Positions 36,844 to 46,935 of a stretch of DNA of 64,000 nucleotides are shown here, piece after piece (the first letter of the stretch is position 1; each line of letters begins with the position of its first letter). Made by a program: the position numbers and the translations under genes. Below the pieces are notes generated by a model. The model had not been told where the DNA came from. It did not search any database and was given only the letters and a program-made list of their open reading frames with translations. Source of the stretch: Variovorax ginsengisoli (GTDB lineage: Bacteria > Pseudomonadota > Gammaproteobacteria > Burkholderiales > Burkholderiaceae_C); assembly GCF_030486595.1 (NCBI RefSeq), contig NZ_JAUJZH010000006.1, positions 186,001 to 250,000 of the forward strand, given 5' to 3'.

Positions 36844-36950
36844 TCATGCAAGGATGTGGAAGCCGCCGTCCACGCAATGGACGTCGCCGGTGATCGCCTG
36901 GGCCGCGCCGCTCGGCGAGCGGCGATCGGGATTGGACGACCATGTCAGGC
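36844..36950 (-). pseudogene. C-terminal fragment of an enoyl-ACP reductase (FabI)
   Basis: The last 25 codons of a frame read SPSGAAQAITGDVHCVDGGF followed by HILA and a stop. This matches the end of FabI-type enoyl-ACP reductases, which close with ITGEVHYVDGGFHI-like text. No NAD-binding domain precedes it; the upstream DNA already codes the DUF3141 protein in another frame. A DUF3141-pta-ackA-fabI cluster occurs in several Burkholderiales, so this looks like the stump left by deletion. Confidence 0.5.
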
Positions 36951-39311
36951 CCTCGTGGCTGCCGCGGGCCGGCGCCGCATGCGCGTCGACGATGCAGAAG
37001 GCGTGGCGGGCGCCGCGATCGCCGGCACGTCCGGGACCAGCAGGCTGCGGATCTGCGCGAGCATCCCCGTCTGCTCGGTCGAAGGCACGATACGCTGTAC
37101 CCGCCGGTCCGCCAGCACGCGCTCCAGCAGCGTGAGCAGCCGATTTCGGTCCTGCGGGCGCGCCAGCAGGACGGGCAGCGTGGCCAGCGCCCGCTGTGGT
37201 TCGTAGCGGGCGATGATTTCCTGCTCGCCGCCGATGCGGCGTATTTCCTCGAGCGGCAGTTGGGGCAGCAGGTCGCCGTAGTCCTCGATCAGTTCGCGGG
37301 CGAGGTGCAGCCGCGACAGCGGCAGCGGCGTGTCCTGATGCGCCATCAGGAAAGTGACACGCGCCAGCGCCTCGGGATACCCGCCCTTCTCGATGGCGGC
37401 GAGCGCCTGCTTCACGAAGGGCAGATCGCGCGGGTTCACCGGCTGCGCCTGCGGCTCGTCGCCGATGCCCTGATCGCCGCGGCAAAGGGCAAACATGTTG
37501 CCGTAGACCTGGAAGAACGCAGCTTCCCCCATCGCGTCACGCAGCGCGCGCCAACCGTCGAGCGAGGCACTGATCAGTTCCGAGCCGGTCGACTCCAGCT
37601 GCCGCAGTGGATGGTCCGGCGCGAGCGGCTGGCGCGCGGCCTTCACCTGCTGCGCCGCCGGTGCCAGCCACCAGGTGAACGGGTTCAGGTCGGACAGCGC
37701 CCAGCGCTCGAAGCGCAGCGGGTGGAACGCCCGCCCCAGTGCCGCGCCCGCCTCGCTGGACAGCGCCTGCGCCAAGGGGCGGCCGAACAGCTCGTAGGCA
37801 CGCTGGTTGAATTCCGAAACAGCCTTCATGGCCTGGAACGGCTTCTCGTCCTCGCGGCGGTAGTGGTTGAGTCGCGCAACGACGTTTTCGAGCCGGATTT
37901 CGACGAAGCTCACGTCATAGGAGGTCTTGCCGGTGCCGTCCGTCTGCTCCTCGATCTCCATGCCGTACAGGCCCGGCGGCAGCGCCTCGATGGACTGCAG
38001 GGCCGACACGATCTGGGCGTGCTCCTTCTTCGCCACCCGCCCGGACACGAAGATGCCCAGATGGCCGATGTCCTGGTGCATCAGGCCGACGATCACCTGG
38101 CCGCGCGCCTTGATCTCCTCGGTGCTGCCGTACACGTCGGCAACCCAGTTGAAAGCCTGCTGCGGCGGCGTGATGTTGTCGCCCAGAGAGGCGAACAGCA
38201 CGATCGGGACCTTGACGTCGCGCAGGTCGAAACCCATGCCCGCGCCCGAGTGCTGGCCCGCCCAGAGCCTGTTGCCGACGAACAGGTTCTGCGTGATCCA
38301 CTCGATCTCCTCGCGGTTCAGCAGGAAGTACCCGCCCCACCAGCGTTCGAACTCGACAAAGCGCACGGGCTCCGTGTCCGCGTTGGCGAAGACGTGGTAG
38401 TACTTGTCCCAGAGGGAGTTGGCGGGGTTCAGGTTCTCGAAGTTCTGTACCAGCCAGGCGCCGTCGAACTTGCCCGCGCCGAGGTCGGAGGTGAGCGAGG
38501 CGAGCCAGCTGCCGCCGAGCAGGCCGCCCGCATAGCGCATCGGGTTGTCGCCCGGGCCTTCGCTCCAGGCCCCGCCCCAGTAGGACATCGGTGCGCCCAC
38601 GACGACGAGCGGGCCGGTGTCGTCGGGATTGGCCGCGGCCAGCATCATCGCGGCCCAGCCGCCCTGGCAGTTGCCGACGATCGCGGGCTTCGGCGCATCG
38701 GGATGGAGCGCGCGTACGCACCGCACGAATTCGCGCTCGGCGTTGCACACGTCCAGCAGCGTCTGGCCGGGCTCCGGAACGCGGAAGAAGATGACAAAGT
38801 ACACGGGGTGGCCGGCGCCCAGGGCAACGCCCACCTCCGAGTCCGCCTTGAAGCCGCCGATGCCAGGCCCGTGGCCGCCCCGCGGATCGATGATGAGGTA
38901 GGGGCGGCGGCGCGCATCGACCTTGACGCCGTCCGGCGGCACGATGCGCAGCAGCGCGTAGTTGACCGGACGCTCCAGCGTGCGCCCGTCCATGACCATC
39001 TCGTGCGCGAAGTGCAGCAGCGGCGGCAGGCCCTGCCGCTCGTGCTCGATGAAGTTGTTGCCACGCTGGCGCAGCGCGTCCCAGAGCAGCACCGAGCGCT
39101 GGGCGAAGTCGACGCCGTATTGCGCGGCGTCCACCCCGACCTGCCAGGGCAGCAGCGGTCTCTCGGCCAAGGCCGCCAGCTGCCGATCGCCTGCTTGCCG
39201 CACGCGTTCGGCCAAGTGCTTCGCGGCCACCGTGGCCCGGTGTTCGAACGCCTTGGCCACCTCTTTCGAGATTTCCTGGCTCTCGGCAAGCTGTTTCGCC
39301 GGATTCTTCAT
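36945..39311 (-). CDS. DUF3141 protein with PHA-synthase-like alpha/beta hydrolase fold
   Basis: A 788-residue soluble protein. The first 100 residues are helical. An alpha/beta hydrolase domain follows with the Cys nucleophile elbow GNCQGGWAAMM (Cys215), as in PHA synthases, then the acid region VPIVLFASLGDNITPP and the His in LMHQDIGHLGIFVSG. The rest is a long helical C-terminal region typical of DUF3141. The family accompanies pta, ackA and fabI genes, as here, and may act on hydroxyacyl chains. The last few residues run into the FabI stump, so the C-terminus may be altered. Confidence 0.85.
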   Translation of the reverse strand: MKNPAKQLAESQEISKEVAKAFEHRATVAAKHLAERVRQAGDRQLAALAERPLLPWQVGVDAAQYGVDFAQRSVLLWDALRQRGNNFIEHERQGLPPLLHFAHEMVMDGRTLERPVNYALLRIVPPDGVKVDARRRPYLIIDPRGGHGPGIGGFKADSEVGVALGAGHPVYFVIFFRVPEPGQTLLDVCNAEREFVRCVRALHPDAPKPAIVGNCQGGWAAMMLAAANPDDTGPLVVVGAPMSYWGGAWSEGPGDNPMRYAGGLLGGSWLASLTSDLGAGKFDGAWLVQNFENLNPANSLWDKYYHVFANADTEPVRFVEFERWWGGYFLLNREEIEWITQNLFVGNRLWAGQHSGAGMGFDLRDVKVPIVLFASLGDNITPPQQAFNWVADVYGSTEEIKARGQVIVGLMHQDIGHLGIFVSGRVAKKEHAQIVSALQSIEALPPGLYGMEIEEQTDGTGKTSYDVSFVEIRLENVVARLNHYRREDEKPFQAMKAVSEFNQRAYELFGRPLAQALSSEAGAALGRAFHPLRFERWALSDLNPFTWWLAPAAQQVKAARQPLAPDHPLRQLESTGSELISASLDGWRALRDAMGEAAFFQVYGNMFALCRGDQGIGDEPQAQPVNPRDLPFVKQALAAIEKGGYPEALARVTFLMAHQDTPLPLSRLHLARELIEDYGDLLPQLPLEEIRRIGGEQEIIARYEPQRALATLPVLLARPQDRNRLLTLLERVLADRRVQRIVPSTEQTGMLAQIRSLLVPDVPAIAAPATPSASSTRMRRRPAAATRA

Positions 39312-39330
39312 GGTCGTTCCTTCGTGGAGG

Positions 39331-42300
39331 TCATTTCAAGGAAGCCACCACCACGTGACCGGGAGCCGCGTCGGTGCTGCCGGCCGGCGCGCGGCCGACC
39401 TTGAACCACGCGGCGTACAGGGCGGGCACGAAGAAGATGGTCAGCACCGTGGCGACGGTCAGGCCACCCATGATCGCGAGAGCCATCGGGCCCCAGAACA
39501 CGCTCCGCGTGAGGGGGAGCATCGCGAGCACGGTGGCAGCAGCCGTCAGCACGACGGGGCGCGTCCGGTGCAGGGCGGCATCGACGATGGCATTCCAGGC
39601 GTCGCGGCCCTCTTCCATCTCAATGCGCACCTGGTCGATCAGGATCACCGAATTGCGCATGATCATGCCGCCGAGCGCGATGATGCCCAGGATCGCCACG
39701 AAGCCGAGCGGGGCGCGGAACGCCAGAAGGGCTGCGACCACGCCGATCAGGCCGAGCGGCGCGGTGAGGAACACCGTCGCCATCTTCGAGAAGTCCTGCA
39801 GCTGGAGCATGAGGATCAGCAGAATGGTGAGCACCATCACCGGAGCCACGGCGGCGAGGGCCTTGTTTGCCTTTTCGCTTTCTTCCACGGCGCCGCCCGT
39901 GTCGACACGGTAGCCGGCGGGAAGCTTCGCCTCGATGTCCTTGAGCAGCGGCTCGATCTCCTTCGTCACCGACACGGCCTGCTCGCCGTCCTTGACGTCG
40001 GCACGCACGGTTATGGCCATGTCGCGGTTGCGCCGCCACAGCACGGGCTCTTCGAGCTCGTACTTCACCTTCGCCACTTCGGACAGCGGCACGACGGTGC
40101 CGGCGCGCGTATAGACGTTCACGTCCTTCAGCGTGTCCAGGTCGAGGCGCTCTTGCGGCACGGCACGCGCGACGATGTCCACCAGGTTCTCATGCTCGCG
40201 CAGCTGCGACAGGGTCGCACCGTTCATCACGCTCTGCGTGACGAGATTCACATCGGCGGGGGTAAGGCCCAGCGCACGGGCCTTGTCCTGGTCGAGGTCC
40301 ACCTTGAGCGTGCGGACCGGGTCGTTCCAGTCGAGCTGCACGTCACGCACCTTCGGGCTCGAGGACACGACCTGTTCCACCTGGCGGGCGATCTCTTCTG
40401 CGTGTCGGGGCCGACCACGCGGAACTGCACCGGATAGCCCACCGAGGGACCCATCTCGAGGCGGGTCACGCGCACCCAGGCCTGCGGGAAGTCCTTGTCA
40501 ACCGTGGCCATCAGCCGCAACCGCACACGTTCGCGCGCTTCCATGTCCTTCGTCATCACGATGAACTGGGCGTATCCGGGATTGGGCAGCTCGGGCGACA
40601 GCGCGAGATAGAAGCGCGGCGCGCCGGCGCCTGTATAGGCGGTGAAAAAGCGCACCTCCTCGTCCTTCTTCAGGACCGCTTCCATGCGCTTGACCTGTTC
40701 GGTCGCTGCCTGGAACGACGAGCCTTCCTTCAAGCGCAGGTCGACGATCAGTTCGGGGCGCTCGCTGTTCGGAAAGAACTGTTGCGGAACGAACTTCATG
40801 CCGGCCAGCGCGAGCACCAGGGCGCCCCCCGTCACGGCGATGATCAGCCAACGCTTCTGCAGCGCGAAGTCGATCCAGCCGCGCAGCTTGCGGTAGAAGG
40901 GCGTGGCGTAGGGGTCGCCGTGATGGTGCTTGCCCAAGTCCTTCGGCAGCATCTTCACCGCGAGGTAAGGCACGATCATGCCCGAGCAGAGCCAGGAGAA
41001 CACGACGGCAATGCCCACGATCCAGAAAATGCCGCCCGCGTATTCGGCGGTGGTGGAGCGGGCGAAGCCGATCGGCATGAAGCCCGCCACCGTGATGAGG
41101 GCGCCCGACAGGCGGGGCATGGCGGTAGCGGAATAGGAGAAGGCGGCTGCCTTCGCGCGGTCCCACCCTCCTTCCATCTTCACTACCATCATCTCGATCG
41201 CGATGATCGCGTCGTCCACCAGCAGACCGAGCGCGATGATGAGCGAGCCGAGCGATATGCGCTCAAGGTTCCAGCCCATGGCGAGCATCACCATGGCGAC
41301 CACGCCGAGCACCAGCGGCACCGAGATGGCGACGATGAGGCCGGTGCGGAAACCCAGGCTCAGCAAGCTCACCGCCATCACGATGACGAGCGCTTCCATC
41401 AGCGAGCGCTCGAACTCCCACACGGAATCCTTCACGGTGGTGGGCTGGTCGGCGACGCGTTCCAGCTCTACGCCGTACGGTAGTTCCGATTGCACCTTCG
41501 CGACCGCCTCTTCCACGGCCTTGCCGAGCTCGACGACATTGCCGTCGTCGGCCATCACGATGCCGACCATCAGCACGTCCTGGCCGTTGTGGCGGATGGT
41601 GTAGGTCGGCGGGTCCTGGAAGCCGCGCGTCACGGTCGCGATGTCGCCGAGCTTGATCGTCCGGCCCCCCGCGGAGACCGGCACGTTGCGGATGTCGTCC
41701 AGATTCGTGAACTGGCCGCTCACGCGCACGAATACGCGATCGTCCTTCGTGTCGACGGAGCCGCCGGGCATCATGGCGTTCTGGCTCTTCAGGCTCTCTG
41801 CGATCGCGAGCGGCGAGATGCCGAGCGCGGCCAGGCGCTGGTTGGAGAATTCCACGTACACCTTCTGGTCCTGCTTGCCCAGGAGGTCGACCTTTGACGT
41901 ACGGCGCCTTGAGCAGGCGGCGCTTGACGTCCTCGGTGATGTCGGACAGCTCCGCGTGTCCGATGCCGTCACCCTTGACGGCATAGAGCAGGGAGTAGAC
42001 ATCGCCGAACTCGTCATTGAAGATCGGGCCGACGACGCCCTCGGGCAGCTCGAGCTTGAGGTCGGAGAACTTCTTGCGCGCCTGGTACCAGGCTTCCTGC
42101 TGGTCCTTGTGCGAAGTGCCGCCCTTCACGGTGATCGTCATGCCGCCGTAGCCCTGGCGCGCAAAGGTGACGACCTTCTCGAAGTGGTCGAGCTGCTCGA
42201 ACTTCTTCTCGATGCGGTTCAGGAGCTCATCCTGGATCTGCTGTGCGCTCGCGCCGGGCCAGATCACCGTCGCCGTCATCGACGGCACGGAGAACTTGGG

Positions 42301-42420
42301 GTCCTCGAGCTGGCCGAGCTTCGAGAAGCTGAAGACACCCGCGATAGCGACCACGATGATCAGGAAGAGCACCACGGCGCGATGCCCGAGCGCCCATTCG
42401 GTGAGGTTGAACTTGTTCAT
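39331..42420 (-). pseudogene. RND efflux pump permease with two compensating frameshifts
   Basis: Three overlapping frames hold one RND pump of about 1030 residues. Start ATG 42420 gives MNKFNLTEWALGHRAVVLFL and the porter domain. Near 41893-41895 the reading shifts (one extra A, or two missing, in an A run) to the frame with VDLLGKQDQKVYVEFSNQRL and LGLLVDDAIIAIEMM. Near 40390-40400 a missing G shifts it back to the first frame, ending FFVPALYAAWFKVG. In the start and end frames the total is exactly in phase. Twelve spans and the transmembrane Asp pair (VDDAI) are present. As read, no full pump is made. It overlaps the adaptor gene stop. Confidence 0.85.
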
Positions 42421-43550
42421 TGGACGGCCTGCTGTGTCGTGTCGGCCGGCTTGATCTTGGCTTCAGCGAGCGCCGCATCGGCCAGCGCGACCTTCAATCC
42501 GGGCGCCATCTTTTGCACCCCCGCGGTGACGACCAGTCCCCCGGCCGGCAGGCCGGAGACCAGCGCGAGATCGTTGCGATAGCCGAGCACGGCCACAGGC
42601 ATCAGGTCCACGGTGCCCACCGGCTCCTGGCCTGCGCGCTTGACCATCCAGACCGCCGGATGGCCGTTCGCCTGCGTGAGCGCTGTGGCGGGAATCGCGG
42701 CAGACTGCACGTCCGAAACCACCCGGTCGGTCACCAGCGTGGCGGTCGCACCCAGCGGCAGGGGCCGCGCGTTGATCGGCTTCAGCCGGGCGCGGTAAGT
42801 GCGTGTCTGCGCGGACGCCTGCGGCGAAACCTCGCGCAACGAGACCTCGAAGGACTCGGCGGGCGCGCTCGCCAGCGAGGCCTTGAAGTGCGCCGACTTG
42901 AATGCCGCCACCTGGTCCTCGGGTACGTCGATGACGATTTCCGGTGTGCCGGGATCGGCGATCGCGACCACCGGCAGTCCTTCTGCGACCACCTGGCCCA
43001 CCTCGATGCGCACCGCCGTGACCACGCCGCTGCGCGAGGCGCGCAGCACGGTGTACTTCAGGCGGTTGCGGGCGAGTTCGAGCTGACGCGCCTGCGCCCC
43101 TTCGGCAGCCTGCGCCGTTTCCGCACCGCTATGGGAACGCTCGTCGTCGGCCACGCTGACCGAGCCGTCGGCTTTCAGCGAACCCAGGCGCTTGCGATCC
43201 GATTCGGCTTGGCGGGCCTGCGCGACGGCAGCCGACCATTGCTGCCGCGCGGCCTCCTCCGCCAGTCTGTAGTCACTGTCGTCCAGCACCGCGAGGATGT
43301 CGCCTTCGTGCACGATCTGACCAACGTCGACCTTGCGCTGAGCGACTTTGCCGCCTACACGGAAGGCCTGATCGACTTCGTAGCGTGACTGCACGGTACC
43401 CGCGTAGCGATTGGCTTCGCGGGCCGCGTCATAGCGGACATCGGCAGTGCGCACCGGTCGGGGCGCTTCGGTTTGCGGCTTGTCAGGGCTGCATGCGGAA
43501 AGTAAAGCGGCAACGGCCAAAGCGCCGGCCACGGAAAGAGAGTTCTTCAA
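42417..43550 (-). CDS. RND efflux periplasmic adaptor subunit (MFP), lipoprotein
   Basis: A 377-residue membrane fusion protein. Signal peptide with lipobox LLSACS gives lipidated Cys20. Then come the barrel-sandwich (lipoyl) half DQAFRVGGKVAQRKVDVGQI, a helical hairpin of about 65 residues, the second lipoyl half ASRSGVVTAVRIEVGQVVAE, and beta-barrel and membrane-proximal domains. It joins the inner pump to the outer membrane channel. Its stop overlaps the pump start (ATGA). Unlike the pump and the channel genes on either side, this frame is intact. Confidence 0.9.
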   Translation of the reverse strand: MKNSLSVAGALAVAALLSACSPDKPQTEAPRPVRTADVRYDAAREANRYAGTVQSRYEVDQAFRVGGKVAQRKVDVGQIVHEGDILAVLDDSDYRLAEEAARQQWSAAVAQARQAESDRKRLGSLKADGSVSVADDERSHSGAETAQAAEGAQARQLELARNRLKYTVLRASRSGVVTAVRIEVGQVVAEGLPVVAIADPGTPEIVIDVPEDQVAAFKSAHFKASLASAPAESFEVSLREVSPQASAQTRTYRARLKPINARPLPLGATATLVTDRVVSDVQSAAIPATALTQANGHPAVWMVKRAGQEPVGTVDLMPVAVLGYRNDLALVSGLPAGGLVVTAGVQKMAPGLKVALADAALAEAKIKPADTTQQAVQ

Positions 43551-43578
43551 GACAGTACCTCGTGGAAAGCGACGGGAT

Positions 43579-45094
43579 TCAGGAATGCGACGCCGGGGTG
43601 GGGTCGGCGGAAGTGGTTTGCGCTGTGGGCTGTGCGGCGGGCTCGAACACCTGCCAGCCCCCGCCCAGCGCCTTGTAGAGTTGCACGCTGTCGAGCAGCA
43701 GCTGGGTGTTGCTGTCGTTGGCGCTCAAACTCACTGCCAGACGCGAGCGCTGCGCATCCAGAAGCGGCAGCAGGTCGATCTGACCGCGGTCGTAGAGCGA
43801 TTGGGCGCGCCCGAGGGCCGATTCCGCAGAAGCGGCCGCGCTCTGCAGCGACTGCGAGCGCTGCCGTTCCGAAGAGAGCGCGACCAGGGCGTTCTCCACG
43901 TCCTCCAGCGCGCGCACCATGCCATCCTCGGCGCGCAGCAGCGCTTCACGCTGGCCGCTCTCGGCGATTTCATTCAGGGCCTTTGTGCGGCCCGCATTGA
44001 AGATCGGCATCGCGAGCAGGGCCGCCACGTTGGTGTAGCGTGCGGCGCCCAGACCGATGCCGTTCAGCGCCGTGTGCTGGCGGCCGAACGACGCGTCGAG
44101 AAACAGCCGCGGAAACCATTCGGCCGCGGCCTCCTGGCGGCGAGCGTTGGCCGCATCCAGTTGCGCCATCAGGGCGAGAACGTCGGGCCGGCGTTGCAGC
44201 AGCGCGGCGGGCTGTCCCGGCTGAGCCTGGGGCACTGCCACTTCGCCGCGCCAAGGCTCGACCTGCGCGGCATTGAAGGCCTGCTCGCCAATCAGTACTG
44301 CAATGCGATGACGCGTGACTGCCGCGACTGTCTCCAGCGGTGGGATCTGGGCGCGCGCTGTTTCGGCTTCGGTTTGCGCGCGCTCCACGTCGAACGGTGT
44401 CGCCAGGCCGGCGCGCTGGCGCGCCTTCACCAGGCGCAGGGTCTCGTCCCGGGCGGTCGAGATCGCGCGCAGGGTGTCGAGCTGGTGCTGCGCCCCCACC
44501 AGCGTGAAGTAATTGCTCGCGACGTCGGTCATCACCAGCAGGCGCACGCCGCGCAAGCCGTCTTCCACCGCCAGCGCGTCCGCCGCGGCCGCGGCCGCAC
44601 CCGCACGCAGGCGACCGCTCAAGTCGATCTCCCACGCGACGTCGAGGCCGGCGCTGCCGCTCTTGATGTCCGGCTGCAACTTCTTCACGGCGTCGCTGTA
44701 GCCGCTGCTGCGATCGCTCCCCGAGCCGACGGCGCTGACGCTGGGCATCAGGAAGGACCGGCTGACCGTCACGCCGGAACGCGCGGCTCGCAGACGCTCT
44801 GCGGCGATCTTGACGTCGCGGTTCTCACGCTCGGCGCGCCGCACCAGGTCAGTCAGTACCGGGTCGTGAAAGGTTTCCCACCAGGCGGCCTCGGGCTCGA
44901 CGTCGGAGGGCTTGCTCGCGGCGAACTGGGGCGGCACGTCGATGCTCGGATGCTCGGCCGGCGTCGACGGTGAACAACAAGATGATCGATGCGGCCAGCG
45001 CCGCCGCGACGAAGAGGCCGGCCGGCCGATCGGCCCGCTCGGGGAGCTTCTGCTTGGCCTTGTGGATCGGCGAAAGTGCGGATGGAGGTGACAT
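43579..45094 (-). pseudogene. Outer membrane efflux channel (OprM/NodT type), N-terminus out of frame
   Basis: The frame from GTG 44937 encodes 452 residues of an efflux channel: AAWWETFHDPVLTDLVRRAE, GLDVAWEIDLSGRLRAGAAA, SNYFTLVGAQHQLD and a closing LYKALGGGWQVF. These proteins need a signal peptide and lipobox, which this frame lacks. A hydrophobic leader, GLFVAAALAASIILLFTV, sits just upstream from ATG 45094 but in a different frame, so a deletion near 44960-44975 probably separates leader from body. The usual lipobox and TVGPDY text are gone. Order in the operon is channel, adaptor, pump. Confidence 0.7.
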
Positions 45095-45149
45095 CGGGAT
45101 GGACTCGTCTTGGATTCGAGGGGGTAGCGTAGAGCGCGATGCGCTCGAA

Positions 45150-45167
45150 GTCGTCAGCGTCAGGTCG
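45150..45167. repeat. GTCGTCAGCG repeat, copy A
   Basis: GTCGTCAGCGTCAGGTCG sits at the 3' end of the small 45160 gene and ahead of the efflux operon. It matches, with two differences, the unit at 45467-45484, and also the inverted copy at 45529-45546. Probable regulatory or repeat-element sequence. Confidence 0.5.
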
Positions 45168-45411
45168 GCGTTCGGTCGCCATGCGGCGGCGCGATCACTG
45201 CGGGCGAGTCATCCGCCGGGCGTTCGGTGGCCCCGGCCGCGAGTTCGCTGGCGAGGGAATGCAGCAGCTCGCCGGCGCTGGCGAATTCGAGTTGGCGCCC
45301 GGTAACAAGGTTTTCGAGGCGGCCCGCGAACGCCTCGGGCGTAGCGTCGCTGCGCAGTTTCAACACGTAGGCCCGGCGGTTCGGGAACTTGGATTCGGGG
45401 TTCAGCACCAT
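45160..45411 (-). CDS. Small hypothetical protein, 83 aa
   Basis: From ATG 45411: MVLNPESKFPNRRAYVLKLR, then GRLENLVTGRQLEFASAGEL and LHSLASELAA, ending in a Pro/Asp-rich tail. The YVLKLRSDATPEAFAGRLEN stretch looks like a conserved small fold. No signal or membrane span. It lies upstream of the efflux channel on the same strand and could be the first gene of that unit. A longer frame reading through upstream repeats is not favoured. Family not recognised. Confidence 0.55.
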   Translation of the reverse strand: MVLNPESKFPNRRAYVLKLRSDATPEAFAGRLENLVTGRQLEFASAGELLHSLASELAAGATERPADDSPAVIAPPHGDRTPT

Positions 45412-45466
45412 GGCAGCTTCTGGACAGGAGGAGTTCGGCGTCAGCGTAGGGCCATGCCCGAATCGA

Positions 45467-45546
45467 GTCGTCAGCGAAAGGTCGACAAACGGTCGCTGTT
45501 GCGTTCGCATGCAAACGCGACGGAATCCCGACCTGTCGCTGACGAC
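45467..45546. repeat. Inverted repeat pair of the GTCGTCAGCG type
   Basis: GTCGTCAGCGAAAGGTCG (45467-45484) is mirrored by CGACCTGTCGCTGACGAC (45529-45546), the arms matching at 17 of 18 positions around a 44-base loop. The region lies between the divergent 45160 and AI-2E genes. It could be a binding-site array for a regulator or a long hairpin. Confidence 0.55.
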
Positions 45547-45612
45547 TGCGGCGGCTAGCGTCTCTAGCATCACTTCCCATCACATCTGCCCGCACCCGCG
45601 GAGCCCAGGCAC

Positions 45613-46662
45613 ATGAATCTGAAGCTCACACCCGGGCGGCTGCTCGCCGCCGCCATCGTTGTCTTGTCCGTCTGGATCGTGCATGACTTCATCGAGGCCC
45701 TGCTGGCCGCCTGCATGACCGCGATCGCAAGCTGGCCGCTCTATGCCGCCTTCAGGAGCCGCCTGCCGAGTCGGGTTGGCAACAGCGCAAGCGCCGCGAT
45801 ATTCACCGGCGCGATCACGCTATTGGTGCTGGCGCCCATGCTCTTCGCCTGCTGGGCACTGCTGAGCGAGGCGCACGCCCTGCTCCTGGGCCTCGCGGCC
45901 GCCGACAGCCGCGGGCTCGGCGTGCCCGATTGGCTGGCAAACGCGCCCGTCATGGGGCCCTGGCTGGCCGCGCGCTGGCAAAGCCAACTCCCGGGCCCAG
46001 GGGCGCTGCTGATGCTGACGCAACGCACCGATCCCTCGGCACTTCTTGGCTGGACGCAGGCCCTGGGGCAGTTCACCGCCCGGCATGCGCTGATCGTCGG
46101 GTTCGCGATTCTGCTGCTGGCTTTCCTCTATCGAGAAGGCGCGTCACTCCAGCTCGCGTTGGGCCGGTGGCTGCGCGAGGCCGTGGGTGATCACGCCGAA
46201 CGGTATGTCGACATCGCCACGCGAGCGGTGCGCGCTTCGGTGAGCAGCATGCTGGTCGTGGCTTTGTTCGACGGCCTTGCAATAGCTCTGGCGTACACAA
46301 TTGCCGGTGCGCCGCGCGCGCTGCTCTGGGCCGCGATCACAGGTTCGTTGGCCGCCGTGCCGTTCCTCGGCTATGGCGCGGTGGCCGCGATGGCGATACA
46401 AATCGCGTTAGAGGGAGGGCCGACGACGGCAATGATCTCGCTGCTGCTGGGTTGCGCGGTGCTGATCACGGGCGACAAGGCGGTGCGCCCCATGGTGGCG
46501 GGCGGCGGGATGCAGTTGCCGTTCGTCTGGGTTTTGATGGGATGCATCGGCGGCTTGGGCGTGCTCGGCCTGACCGGGGTCGTGATTGGCCCTGTGGTGC
46601 TGACGCTGGCATGGGAACTGTGGGATGAGCGGGTGCGCCAGGTCGGCCCTGCGTTGCGATAG
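45613..46662 (+). CDS. AI-2E family transporter/permease
   Basis: A 349-residue membrane protein of the AI-2E exporter family (YdiK/PerM/TqsA type). It has about eight spans, beginning LLAAAIVVLSVWIVHDFIEA. The large loop and the final part carry the family's GAITGSLAAVPFLGYG-like text (AAITGSLAAVPFLGYGAVAA) and GLTGVVIGPVVLTLAWELW. Family members have been linked to autoinducer export, Na+/H+ exchange or other roles; none is assigned here. The 273 bases after it contain no gene and are less GC-rich. Confidence 0.88.
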   Translation: MNLKLTPGRLLAAAIVVLSVWIVHDFIEALLAACMTAIASWPLYAAFRSRLPSRVGNSASAAIFTGAITLLVLAPMLFACWALLSEAHALLLGLAAADSRGLGVPDWLANAPVMGPWLAARWQSQLPGPGALLMLTQRTDPSALLGWTQALGQFTARHALIVGFAILLLAFLYREGASLQLALGRWLREAVGDHAERYVDIATRAVRASVSSMLVVALFDGLAIALAYTIAGAPRALLWAAITGSLAAVPFLGYGAVAAMAIQIALEGGPTTAMISLLLGCAVLITGDKAVRPMVAGGGMQLPFVWVLMGCIGGLGVLGLTGVVIGPVVLTLAWELWDERVRQVGPALR

Positions 46663-46935
46663 CAGGGCGATGCACGCTAACCGCGGGGGGCACGTGCTGC
46701 GCCGCTCCAGATGGAAATGGACAAGGTGCCGCAGGGTACCCCGGAATCACGTGTCAGCAGCCGCCCGTAGTACTCACGGAGAGTACGCCTGGTTGCCGTC
46801 CTACTCATCCTGGTCAAAAACTTGGATTGGTACTTCCGAAATCTTGAAAGCCGGCGGGCCAAGAAATTGCCGCGGATGCAATGGCGGGATGCTGCCGGTA
46901 CTCCTCGATCGCCGAGGCACGCGGCGTGAGATCGG

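Noticed and set aside
46663..46935. Possible short reverse frame in the gap after the AI-2E gene
   Set aside because: The 61-residue translation has no recognisable pattern or ribosome site; I see only non-coding DNA.
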